This document shows positions 23,830 through 31,742 of a stretch of DNA of 64,000 nucleotides, piece after piece. The notes under the pieces are model-generated. The model was given only the letters and a program-made list of their open reading frames with translations, ran no database searches and had not been told where the DNA came from. The stretch lies in NCBI GenBank assembly GCA_035286125.1, contig JAYKIS010000037.1:8541-72540 (forward strand), read 5' to 3'. Within the stretch, counting starts at the first letter, position 1, and each line of letters begins with the position of its first letter. Source of the DNA: VGJW01 sp035286125. GTDB taxonomy: Bacteria > Cyanobacteriota > Sericytochromatia > S15B-MN24 > VGJW01. The position numbers were made by a program, and so were the translations under genes.

Positions 23830-24309
23830 GTGGCTCCCGATGACCTGATCGCGACGGCCCTCGCCCCAGCCGTGGCCATGTCCACCGGGGCCATCCTCGC
23901 CACGAGCCTTCAAGGCCGCTTCTCGTCCATCGTCGATCGCATCCGGGAACTGGCCGCCGAACGCCGTCAGTTGCGGACCCAGGTGGCCTTGTCCGAACCC
24001 GAGGGTGCGCGCCTTGCACGCATCGAGCGGCAGTTGCCCCTGATGGTGGCCCGTGGACGCTGGGTTCAGGCCTCTGTCGTCTTCTTCTACGGGGGCATCG
24101 CTGCTTTCCTCGCCTGCACCCTTGCCTTGGCCTTCGCGGCGCGTCGTGTCCCGGGCGCGTGGCGTCCGGCTGCCGAGGTCTGCTTCCTCGTGGGCCTGTC
24201 GGGACTGCTTGCCGGCGTGGTGACCGAAATTCTCGAAATGCGCCTCGCCTTCCGGGTCGTTCGGGTCGAGGTCGGTGGCGAGGGTCCGGCGACCACCCGG
24301 GCGACATGA
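23830..24309 (+). CDS. DUF2721-type membrane protein
   Basis: A 159-residue integral membrane protein. The sequence LIATALAPAVAMSTGAILATS, then the basic loop GRFSSIVDRIRELAAERRQ, and two further hydrophobic spans (ASVVFFYGGIAAFLACTLAL and VCFLVGLSGLLAGVVTEI) follow the DUF2721 layout; the motif R-x-x-x-I-V-D-R-x-R-x-L is characteristic. Role unknown. The start is uncertain: GTG 23830 has GGAGG 4 bases upstream and gives the usual N-terminus; ATG 23767 would add 21 residues. It precedes the Rieske gene by 17 bases, though that gene appears to have its own promoter. Confidence 0.75.
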   Translation: MAPDDLIATALAPAVAMSTGAILATSLQGRFSSIVDRIRELAAERRQLRTQVALSEPEGARLARIERQLPLMVARGRWVQASVVFFYGGIAAFLACTLALAFAARRVPGAWRPAAEVCFLVGLSGLLAGVVTEILEMRLAFRVVRVEVGGEGPATTRAT

Positions 24310-24314
24310 CCTGC

Positions 24315-24320
24315 TAGCAT
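24315..24320 (+). promoter_or_regulatory. -10 element of the Rieske gene, leaderless-type spacing
   Basis: TAGCAT followed by 6 bases and the ATG, as for the GH1, glcD, ccdA and uvrA starts. No Shine-Dalgarno is present between this element and the start codon, so a leaderless message is likely. Confidence 0.45.
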
Positions 24321-24326
24321 GCCGGC

Positions 24327-24650
24327 ATGAGCGATGCGGTACGCGTGGGACGGGTGGACGAGATCCCCGAGGGCACCTGGAAGGTGGTCACGGTCGGCGA
24401 GCATGAGGTGGTCGTGGTTCATGCCGAGGGGGGCTTCTGGGCCATCGACGATGCGTGTCCCCATCGCGGGGGCCCCTTGTCCAAGGGCTTCCTCGAGGGG
24501 CGTAACCTCTACTGCCCCCTGCATGGCTGGCCCTTCGACATCACGACCGGCGAGATGCCGGGCAGTCCCGACCTCTGTGTCGCCCGGTTCCCCGTGACCG
24601 TCACCGGTGATGAGGTCTTCGTGGGGCCCGGTCCTCTGGGCCAGGGCTGA
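24327..24650 (+). CDS. Rieske [2Fe-2S] ferredoxin-like protein
   Basis: A 107-residue soluble Rieske domain. The cluster ligands are in CPHRGGPL and CPLHGWPFD (C-x-H and C-x-x-H, spaced as usual). The N-terminus RVDEIPEGTWKVVTVGEHEVVV and the C-terminus FPVTVTGDEVFVGPGP fit the small-subunit NirD or ferredoxin type that feeds electrons to an oxygenase or reductase; no such partner is adjacent. No signal peptide or membrane anchor is present, so it is cytosolic. Confidence 0.9.
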   Translation: MSDAVRVGRVDEIPEGTWKVVTVGEHEVVVVHAEGGFWAIDDACPHRGGPLSKGFLEGRNLYCPLHGWPFDITTGEMPGSPDLCVARFPVTVTGDEVFVGPGPLGQG

Positions 24651-24666
24651 TTCGGCGGCGTCGGCC

Positions 24667-24783
24667 CTACAGGCCGAGAGAGGCCTCGAGCAAGCCCAGC
24701 CGGGCGTCCAGCACCGCCATGCAGGCGATCAGTTCGGGACTGGGTTCCGGCTGGCAGGAGGATTCGGGGCGGGCGACGGCCAT
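24667..24783 (-). CDS. Possible 38-residue protein
   Basis: A tiny reading frame (MAVARPESSCQPEPSPELIA and then CMAVLDARLGLLEASLGL) in the gap between the Rieske and acs genes. It would form one amphipathic helix at its C-terminus. Support is a TAGAAT box at 24789-24794, 5 bases before the ATG, fitting the leaderless pattern of this genome. There is no homology I recognise, and chance is possible at this length. Confidence 0.35.
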   Translation of the reverse strand: MAVARPESSCQPEPSPELIACMAVLDARLGLLEASLGL

Positions 24784-24814
24784 GCCTTATTCTAGGAGGC
24801 GTGGCCGCCTCCTG

Positions 24815-26773
24815 TCACCCTTCGTCGTCCTGACGGAGCGTCGCGAGGACGGACAGGTCCTCGAGTGTCGTCGTATCCCCGAAGGCCTCGCCGCCACCGG
24901 CGAGTTCCCGCAGCAGGCGCCGCATGATCTTGCCGGACCGGGTCTTGGGGAGGGCGTCGGTGAATCGGACGTCCTCGGGGCGCGCGATGGCGCCGATTTC
25001 GGTGGCGACATGGTTGCGAAGCTCGGCTTTCAGGGCCTCGTCGCCCTTGCGCCCAGCCTTGAGGGTCACGAAGGCGACGACGGCCGTGCCCTTGACCTCG
25101 TCGGGCCGACCGACGACGGCTGCCTCGGCCACTGCGGCGTGGCTGACGAGGGCCGATTCGATTTCCATCGTCCCGAGGCGATGGCCCGCGACATTGATGA
25201 CATCGTCCACCCGCCCCATGATCCAGTAGCAGCCCTCGGCATCCCGGCGGGCCCCGTCACCGGTGAAGTAGCTGCCGGGGACCTGAGACCAGTACTGGGC
25301 CAGGTAGCGGGCGTGGTCGCCGTGGATGGTCCGGGCCATCGAGGGCCACGCCTCCCGGATGACGAGGTAGCCGCCCTGGCCGTCCGGAACGGGTTGTCCC
25401 TGACCGTCGACGATATCGGGCTTGATCCCGAAGAACGGCTGGGTCGCCGACCCCGGGCGCGTCGTGGTGATGCCGGGCAGCGGAGCAATCATGACCGCCC
25501 CGGTTTCCGTCTGCCACCACGTGTCGACGATCGGGCAGCGTTCACCGCCTATCGTGCGGTGGTACCACATCCAGGCCTCGGGGTTGATGGGTTCGCCGAC
25601 CGTGCCCAGCAGGCGCAGCGTGCTCATGTCGTGGCGTGCAGGATGGTCGTCGCCCAGCCTCATGAAGGTACGGATGGCCGTCGGGGCGGTGTAGAGGATG
25701 GTGATGCCCCAGCGCGCGATCATCGACCAGAAGCGATCCGGCCCCGGATACAGCGGGGCGCCCTCGTACATGAAGACCGTGGCACCCGAGAGCAAGGGGC
25801 CGTAAACGACGTAGCTGTGGCCCGTGATCCAGCCCACGTCTGCCGTGCACCAATAGACGTCCTGCTCCTTCAGGTCGAAGATGAACCGCGAGGTCAGGAA
25901 GACCTGGGTCATGTAGCCCCCGGTGGTGTGAACCAGGCCCTTGGGCTTGCCCGTCGTGCCACTGGTGTAGAGGATGAAAAGCCGGTCTTCGGCACCTACG
26001 GGCACGGCCTCGTGCTGCTCGCCCACCTGGCTGCGGCGCTCGTGCCACCAGAGGTCCCGGCCCTCGGTCCACGCGACGGGCGTGCCGGTGCGTCGCACGA
26101 CGAGGACGTGTTCGAGCGTGGGGATGGACGGTGCGGCCGCATCGACCTGCGCCTTGAGCTGGACCACCTGGCCTCGGCGCCACCCCCCGTCGGCGGTGAT
26201 GATGGCCCGGGCTCCCGCGTCGTTCATGCGGTCCTTGAGTGCTTCGGCGCTGAAGCCGCCGAAGACCACGGAATGGACCAGGCCCAGTCGGGCGCAAGCC
26301 AGCATCGCGATGGCTGCCTCGGGCACCATCGGCATGTAGATGCCGACGCAATCCCCCTTGGCGAGCCCGAGTTCCGACAGGACCAGCGCCATCCTGCAGA
26401 CTTCGCGGTGCAGTTCGAGGTAGGTCAGCGTGCGGGTGTCGCCTGGTTCGCCTTCCCAGATGATGGCGGCCCGATTCCGCGCCGGTCCGTCGAGATGGCG
26501 GTCGAGGCAGTTGTAGGCGAGATTCGTCGTGCCGTCCTCGAACCAGCGCGTTTCGGGTCCGGAACCGGATCGCACCGTCTGGAACGGCCGGAACCAGTGC
26601 AGCTCGCGCGCGACCTCGCGCCAGAAGACCTCAGGCACTTCCCGGGACAGGGCCTGCAGACGTTCATGGCGGTCCGGATCCCCGACTGCGGCGGTACGGC
26701 TGAAGCCCTCGGGCGGGGGGAAGGCCCTGGACTCATGCAGCACCGAGGCGATCGCGGCCGGTTCCTGGGGCAT
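24815..26773 (-). CDS. acs: Acetyl-CoA synthetase
   Basis: AMP-forming acetate:CoA ligase, 652 residues, the normal length. Motifs in order: WFRPFQTV, FGGFSAEAL, the phosphate loop YTSGTTGKPKGLVHT, VYWCTADVGWITGHSYVVYG, TAPTAIR, DTWWQTETGAVMIAPLPG, the hinge region GRVDDVINVAGHRLGT, and the C-terminal PKTRSGKIMRRLLR whose Lys is the residue acetylated in regulation of this family. AAGGAG lies 8 bases before the chosen ATG. It lets the cell assimilate acetate and complements the beta-oxidation genes elsewhere in the window. Confidence 0.97.
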   Translation of the reverse strand: MPQEPAAIASVLHESRAFPPPEGFSRTAAVGDPDRHERLQALSREVPEVFWREVARELHWFRPFQTVRSGSGPETRWFEDGTTNLAYNCLDRHLDGPARNRAAIIWEGEPGDTRTLTYLELHREVCRMALVLSELGLAKGDCVGIYMPMVPEAAIAMLACARLGLVHSVVFGGFSAEALKDRMNDAGARAIITADGGWRRGQVVQLKAQVDAAAPSIPTLEHVLVVRRTGTPVAWTEGRDLWWHERRSQVGEQHEAVPVGAEDRLFILYTSGTTGKPKGLVHTTGGYMTQVFLTSRFIFDLKEQDVYWCTADVGWITGHSYVVYGPLLSGATVFMYEGAPLYPGPDRFWSMIARWGITILYTAPTAIRTFMRLGDDHPARHDMSTLRLLGTVGEPINPEAWMWYHRTIGGERCPIVDTWWQTETGAVMIAPLPGITTTRPGSATQPFFGIKPDIVDGQGQPVPDGQGGYLVIREAWPSMARTIHGDHARYLAQYWSQVPGSYFTGDGARRDAEGCYWIMGRVDDVINVAGHRLGTMEIESALVSHAAVAEAAVVGRPDEVKGTAVVAFVTLKAGRKGDEALKAELRNHVATEIGAIARPEDVRFTDALPKTRSGKIMRRLLRELAGGGEAFGDTTTLEDLSVLATLRQDDEG

Positions 26774-26935
26774 GGGGCGCTCCTTGTTGTCGGGATTGCC
26801 CGACATTGTGCCTGAGCCCCGGATGAGGTGACAAACTCCGTGACGCTGGCTTGAAGGGTGCAGATACCTGCCGCCGTGGGGCATAACATGGGAGATTGTC
26901 CGGCGGTCGCATCCGCCGGGCAGGGAGACGCTGCC

Positions 26936-28354
26936 TTGTCCCAACAGGACCTCTTGACCCCGGCCCCGGCCCCTCGCACGGTCGTGGCCCGCCTGATCGC
27001 CCAACGCTACGGTCGGGTTCTGGATGGCGACATGGCCGAGATGGCCCTCGAGCGCCTGGGGCGTCCCGGCGAGGAGCCCGAGGCCACGGCGCAACGTCTC
27101 GTCCGGGATCCCGAGGCCCACGAGCAGGACCTTATCCGCATGGCTGCGGTGGGCGAGACGTGGTTCTTCCGGGACCCTCTGCATTTCAGGTTGCTCGAGG
27201 AGGAACTGCTTCCCCGGTTGCTCCGGGATCTGTCGCGGCCCATCGTGGCGTGGGTGGCCGGCTGTTCGACGGGTGAAGAGGCCTACAGCCTTGCCATTGC
27301 GGCGCGACGGGTCCTGGGTGACGAGGCCCCCCACCGCATCCGCATCCTGGCCACCGATCTCAACCCGGCCTTCATCCAGCGTGCCCGCGCTGGCCTGTTC
27401 CTGAAGCGCAGCTTCCGGGGCACGACGCTCGAGGACCTTGCCCCGTGGCTCGACGCCGAACCGGACGGCTACCGCGTCAAGGCCGAGGTGCGCGAGATGG
27501 TGACCTTCGCGACGCACAACCTTGTGCCTGACGAGGGCTACCAGACGCTGCTCGAAGGTCAGGCCGACATCGTCCTCTGTCGCAACGTGCTCGCCTACTT
27601 CGCCAAGGACACGTGTCGCTCCGTCAACCGCAAGCTTGCAGCGTGCGTGGCACCCGGCGGGGCCTTGCTGCTCGGGCCGGCCGAGACGGTACTGCACGAC
27701 GCGGGTGCCCTTCGCCTCGAGCAACGCGATGGTCTGTTCTATTACACCAGACCCGCGGATTCGGTTCCGGGCTCGATGCCGCCCGACATGCCCCTCCCGA
27801 GGGCCGTGCGCGCCGCCGAGTTCCGGCGGGCCACGGGTTTCCTCGGGGCGACCCCGCGGGCTCCGTATCACGGGGGCACCGGTCCCCTGCAACCGCTGCC
27901 GTTCCGCGCCGAGGTGGCCGAGGAGCCTTCGCCGGATGAGGGCCTGCTGGGTGAGGCGCTCATGCTGATTGATGTCGGCAATCTCGCCGACGCCGTCGTG
28001 CTGTGCCAGGCCGCGCTCGAGGAGGATCCCTGTCGTCCGGCTGCGCACTTCCTGCTTGGCCTTGCCCGTCGCCTTCAGGGCTCCTACCAGGAAGCCGTCC
28101 ACCTGTTCCGGGCCGCCGCCTATCTCCAGCCCGATGACTGGCTCGCGCCGTTCCACCTTGCCGAGTCCTACCGCTCGCTGGATCGCTGGGACGAGGCCAT
28201 CCGCGAGTACCGCAGCTGTCTGGCCCGCATGGATGCCGGACAGGTCGAGCCTGCCCCGGCCCTGCTCGGCGGCTTCTCCATCGCGTACTTCCGCAAGGCC
28301 TGCGAGCGCCACATCGAGCAGCTGGGCGAGATCCTGAGCGAACCCTCGGCGTGA
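26936..28354 (+). CDS. CheR-type methyltransferase with C-terminal TPR
   Basis: SAM-dependent protein-glutamate methyltransferase of the chemoreceptor-modifying CheR family. The N-terminal helical domain includes HEQDLIRMAAVGETWFFRDP; the SAM site is WVAGCSTGEEAYSLAIAARR; ILATDLNPAFIQRARAG and DIVLCRNVLAYFAKDT complete the Rossmann fold. From about residue 330 three TPR units follow (LIDVGNLADAVVLCQAALEE, RLQGSYQEAVHLFRAAAYLQ, SLDRWDEAIREYRSC). This CheR-TPR build is like FrzF of the Myxococcus gliding pathway. No chemoreceptor or CheB is nearby. TTG 26936 has AGGGAG upstream; ATG 26888 is a longer alternative lacking a good site. Confidence 0.87.
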   Translation: MSQQDLLTPAPAPRTVVARLIAQRYGRVLDGDMAEMALERLGRPGEEPEATAQRLVRDPEAHEQDLIRMAAVGETWFFRDPLHFRLLEEELLPRLLRDLSRPIVAWVAGCSTGEEAYSLAIAARRVLGDEAPHRIRILATDLNPAFIQRARAGLFLKRSFRGTTLEDLAPWLDAEPDGYRVKAEVREMVTFATHNLVPDEGYQTLLEGQADIVLCRNVLAYFAKDTCRSVNRKLAACVAPGGALLLGPAETVLHDAGALRLEQRDGLFYYTRPADSVPGSMPPDMPLPRAVRAAEFRRATGFLGATPRAPYHGGTGPLQPLPFRAEVAEEPSPDEGLLGEALMLIDVGNLADAVVLCQAALEEDPCRPAAHFLLGLARRLQGSYQEAVHLFRAAAYLQPDDWLAPFHLAESYRSLDRWDEAIREYRSCLARMDAGQVEPAPALLGGFSIAYFRKACERHIEQLGEILSEPSA

Positions 28355-28422
28355 TGCTTTTGGCTCTGCCCGACTGACGCACGTCACCGAGGTTCTTCCG
28401 CTCGTCCGCCACAATCGGGCGT

Positions 28423-29766
28423 ATGAAGCGCGTGTACGTGGATGCGACGGAACGTCTGGAACGGGCCGATCGCGGGGCCTATGCGCCCGGGGACTGGGCG
28501 CGGCTTGCCGGTGTGGCAGCCCGCATGCGGGAGGGCTGGCCCCGCGAGGAGCTGTTGTCTCCTGCGGCCTTGCCACCCACGCGCCGCGTGCAGCCGGCCG
28601 AGGAGCGTGCTGTCCGCGCAATCGTGGGGCGCTGCGGGGATCGCGCCGTCCTGGCGTGGCCGGAAGCCTTGGCGCCCTGGGGGGTGGGTGAGCTGTTGCT
28701 GCGGGAGTGGCTCGTCCGCGATCCCGGCCGCATCCTGGTCCTGGCGGCTCCGGGCAGGCTCGAGGCGTGGCGGCGTGTCCTTGAGGGCGCAGGACCCCGC
28801 GTCCACTGCATCGCGCAGGGCGAGCCCCTGCCGGATGAAGCGTTCACGGGTTGGCTCGTGGATCGGTGCGATCGGGGGCTTGCCGAGTTGCCCCGACCGG
28901 ATGGTGTGCGGCGTGTCGTCCTGCTGGCGCCCCGCCCGTGGCCGGAGGAAGTTGGCCTGGCCGCGCTCTCCGATTGGCTGGGCAAGCGTGATGTGCCCCT
29001 GGTGTCTCTCGAACAGGCCATGGTGGTCGAGGAGACGGCACCAGCCGTCACGCCTGCGGCAATCGAGGGACGGTTGGTCGCCGTTCGGCCCTCGATAGCC
29101 GAAGGGGCCCTTCTGGCCGAGGTTGCCGCCCTCTCGGACTGGTTGGTCGAGACGGGACGCCTCGACGCGGTCGAGATTGCCGGGCCGTGGGTTCGCTTGT
29201 TGGCGACGGCCGAGGCCTGGCCCGGAGCCATTCCCCAGGTTGCCGCCCACCTGCTGGATCGGGAACGTGAACCGTTGGCCAAGGCGCGCCTGCTCTCCCT
29301 GTTGCGCGCGGGCCTGGAGGCGTGGGAGGTCGGGCCATCCCTCGAGGGGACGTTGCAGGCTCTCGTAGCGACCAGTCATCTCAGGGTCCGCCTCGCGGTC
29401 GCAACCTCGGTGATGGGCGAAGCTCTTGCGGCCCGCATGCCGGCAGGCGTCGACGTGGTGGTCGATGGCGAGGTCGGTCCGGACGCGGTGCATGACCTCT
29501 GGTTGCACGCCGAGCCCGTCATGCACCCCCTGGACATGGCCAGTCGTAACGCGACCGGTAGCCGCCACCATCACCTGGTCCTCGCCGGCGGGCGCCTGCA
29601 TCGGTGGCTGGCTGCACTCGATGTCCGTGGCCTGCTCGATGCCTCAGGTCCGATGTGGGCCGAGTGGGTCGCGAGACTTCCGGTCGCGATGGGGCCGGTC
29701 GACATCTGGCGCAATCCCGAACAGGCTGCGAGCCGCCTGGCCTCCATCCGTGACCAACTGGGCTGA
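28423..29766 (+). CDS. Hypothetical protein, possibly a degenerate SNF2-helicase-like domain
   Basis: A 447-residue protein paired with the cysteine-rich gene downstream (14-base gap). I see no intact family, but residues about 50-130 (PTRRVQPAEERAVRAIVGRC, LLLREWLVRDPGRILVLAAP, RLEAWRRVLEG) follow the layout of the SNF2 N-terminal lobe: entry helix, nucleotide loop, then motif Ia. The expected GLGKT nucleotide loop is replaced by WPEALAPWGVGE, so ATP binding is unlikely. The C-terminal half is Ala/Leu-rich and helical, and ends VDIWRNPEQAASRL. The resemblance is by eye and tentative. No signal peptide or membrane span. Confidence 0.65.
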   Translation: MKRVYVDATERLERADRGAYAPGDWARLAGVAARMREGWPREELLSPAALPPTRRVQPAEERAVRAIVGRCGDRAVLAWPEALAPWGVGELLLREWLVRDPGRILVLAAPGRLEAWRRVLEGAGPRVHCIAQGEPLPDEAFTGWLVDRCDRGLAELPRPDGVRRVVLLAPRPWPEEVGLAALSDWLGKRDVPLVSLEQAMVVEETAPAVTPAAIEGRLVAVRPSIAEGALLAEVAALSDWLVETGRLDAVEIAGPWVRLLATAEAWPGAIPQVAAHLLDREREPLAKARLLSLLRAGLEAWEVGPSLEGTLQALVATSHLRVRLAVATSVMGEALAARMPAGVDVVVDGEVGPDAVHDLWLHAEPVMHPLDMASRNATGSRHHHLVLAGGRLHRWLAALDVRGLLDASGPMWAEWVARLPVAMGPVDIWRNPEQAASRLASIRDQLG

Positions 29767-29780
29767 GGTTGGGCCCGAAC

Positions 29781-31742
29781 ATGCAGGATCCGACACTTCG
29801 TACCTTTACGCTTGACTTCTATCGGCGCCAGGGCGCCGATGCCTCCCCGCTCGACACCCAGCGGCGACGCTGGGAGGTGCGCCTGGGTGATCGGCGCTTC
29901 GATATCTCGTTTGCTGCCGGCGAGGACGCCGAGGCCATTGCCCCGGGTTCGCCGCGGCTCAAGGAGATTCTGGCGGAGTGCGAGGAGCGGGGGGCCGTCT
30001 CCCATCGCCACGTCGTCGTCGAGCCCATCGCCGATCCGGCCGCCCTGCTGCTGGGCGTGGCCCCCGAGGGCTGGATGCTTTCCCGCGTGCGGCTCGAGCG
30101 GGTCCGCACCCGGCGTGTCGTCGCCTTCTCCCATCGGGTCGCCTACGGTGCCGGTGTCTTGCCCCACCCCATCGAGGAGACACACGTCGACATCCTGGAT
30201 CCCGTTACGGGCATGGCCTGCCCTGCCCTCGTCGACGCGTTGTCGGGCACCCAGGTCTTGCCGACCGATCCACCGCGCGACCTGCCGGCGCTGGGTCCGC
30301 TGCATGCTCGTGCGCTGGCCCTCGTCGACGCCCGGACCAGCGTCCGGGGAGAGGCCCTCGAGCGACAGCTTGGCGGCCGGCGCACCGAGTCCGTGACCCG
30401 CATCCGCCGGCACTACGGCTCGCTGCGCGAGGATGCCCGACAGCGGGAAATCCGCACCCTGGAGGAGAACCTGGCCAAGGTCCTAGGTGCCATCCGCGGT
30501 GCGTTGCCGGGCGATCTGGCCGATCTGAGCCGGGAGGGTGCCGAGATGGCACGCCGTCTCGATGCGGCTCGCAAGGGGCAGACCGTTGCCCTGACTTCGC
30601 TGGCGCGTCTCGAGGAGGAGGCCGTCAGGGCCGAGGAGGCCGCGCACGAGGTCACGCTGACCACCGAACTCGTAGCCCTGCACGTCATCAGCTTCGATGA
30701 GGTCACCTACCTGGCACGCTTCGTGCGCCCGGCCGAGGAGAGCTTGCCGTCGGTCGAGTCTCCCGAGGTCCGTCTGGGCTACGTGCCTGTGACGCGCCAG
30801 ATCCTGATGCCCGACTGCGGCGTCTGTGGCGAGGTCGTGGACGACCCCGTGATGACGGGCTCGCTGACCCTGGCCTGTCGGACATGCATCCGGGCTTGTC
30901 CCTCATGCAGCCGCCCTTGCGAGGATCAGGGACAGGCCGTCACAGCCTGCGGCACTTGTTCGGTCGCGTTGTGTCCCGCTTGCGACGCGACCTGCGGGGA
31001 TTGCCAGGAGCATGTCTGCGCGTCGGACCGTGCTGCCTGCGGAGCGTGCGGTGCCCCGGTGTGCGCAGGTTGTCGCGGAGTCTGTGCCGAGGACGGCGCG
31101 GTCGTCTGTACCGGTTGTCGCGTCGAGGCCGGTGGTGGCTTTGCCTGCCAGGCGCATCTGGGGACTTGCTCGGGTTGCGGGATCCGGGGCCTTGCCTCCG
31201 GCATGGTGCCGTGCGGAGTGTCCGGCGAACCGTCCTGCGCCTCGTGCCTCGGCAGTTGCGCTGCCTGTGGCGTCAAGGTCGCGCGTCGCCTGATGCTCGA
31301 GGGCGTCGGGGGGGCCTATTGTCCGGATCATGCGGGCACTTGCCGCACATGCTTCGAGGTCGTGCGTGCCGATGACCTCGGTACCTGTGCCTCGTGTGGC
31401 CGCCATCAGTGCGGAAGCCATCGGCCCGAATGCGTCTCGTGCGGCCTGCCTGCGTGCGGGGAATGCGCGACGGCGGAGCGGTGCGGTGTCTGCAGCCGTC
31501 TCGAGCCCCTGTCGATTGTGGATCCCCGGGCCAGGATGCTGGCCCGCGAACTGGGCTTGCGTGGCGTCCGGAACCTATTGCTGGCTGAGGTCGGCGGGTC
31601 CCGCGTCATCGAGTGGCAAGGCAGCCTGGGGCGCTGGGGACGCATGGCCTGGGACGCCTCGGGACGTCAGGTCGCGGCCTTCCGCTACGGACCCGTCACC
31701 GCCATGGTCCAGGAGGTCATGGCCCAGTTCCGGCCTGCTTGA
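29781..31742 (+). CDS. Cysteine-rich protein with many CxxC zinc knuckles
   Basis: A 653-residue protein in three parts. The first 190 residues are an unrecognised alpha/beta domain (TFTLDFYRRQGADASPLDTQ, RRFDISFAAGEDAEAI, GWMLSRVRLERVRTRRVVAF). Residues about 190-310 are a long charged helix or coiled coil (REDARQREIRTLEENLAKVL). From about 344 to 578 there are roughly a dozen successive C-x-x-C knuckles (PDCGVCGEVV, CPSCSRPCED, CGTCSVALCPACD, CGACGAPVCAGCRG and so on), a serial zinc-ribbon array. The final 70 residues form another small alpha/beta domain. ATG 29781 was chosen over an upstream TTG. It is the partner of the SNF2-like remnant. Its 3' end overlaps the convergent cyclase gene by 26 bases. 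Confidence 0.8.
   Translation: MQDPTLRTFTLDFYRRQGADASPLDTQRRRWEVRLGDRRFDISFAAGEDAEAIAPGSPRLKEILAECEERGAVSHRHVVVEPIADPAALLLGVAPEGWMLSRVRLERVRTRRVVAFSHRVAYGAGVLPHPIEETHVDILDPVTGMACPALVDALSGTQVLPTDPPRDLPALGPLHARALALVDARTSVRGEALERQLGGRRTESVTRIRRHYGSLREDARQREIRTLEENLAKVLGAIRGALPGDLADLSREGAEMARRLDAARKGQTVALTSLARLEEEAVRAEEAAHEVTLTTELVALHVISFDEVTYLARFVRPAEESLPSVESPEVRLGYVPVTRQILMPDCGVCGEVVDDPVMTGSLTLACRTCIRACPSCSRPCEDQGQAVTACGTCSVALCPACDATCGDCQEHVCASDRAACGACGAPVCAGCRGVCAEDGAVVCTGCRVEAGGGFACQAHLGTCSGCGIRGLASGMVPCGVSGEPSCASCLGSCAACGVKVARRLMLEGVGGAYCPDHAGTCRTCFEVVRADDLGTCASCGRHQCGSHRPECVSCGLPACGECATAERCGVCSRLEPLSIVDPRARMLARELGLRGVRNLLLAEVGGSRVIEWQGSLGRWGRMAWDASGRQVAAFRYGPVTAMVQEVMAQFRPA

Noticed and set aside
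26850..26870. Possible sigma-54 promoter upstream of the CheR gene (GG-N10-GC)
   Set aside because: The -12 half reads GTGCA instead of TTGCA, and such loose matches are common in GC-rich DNA.
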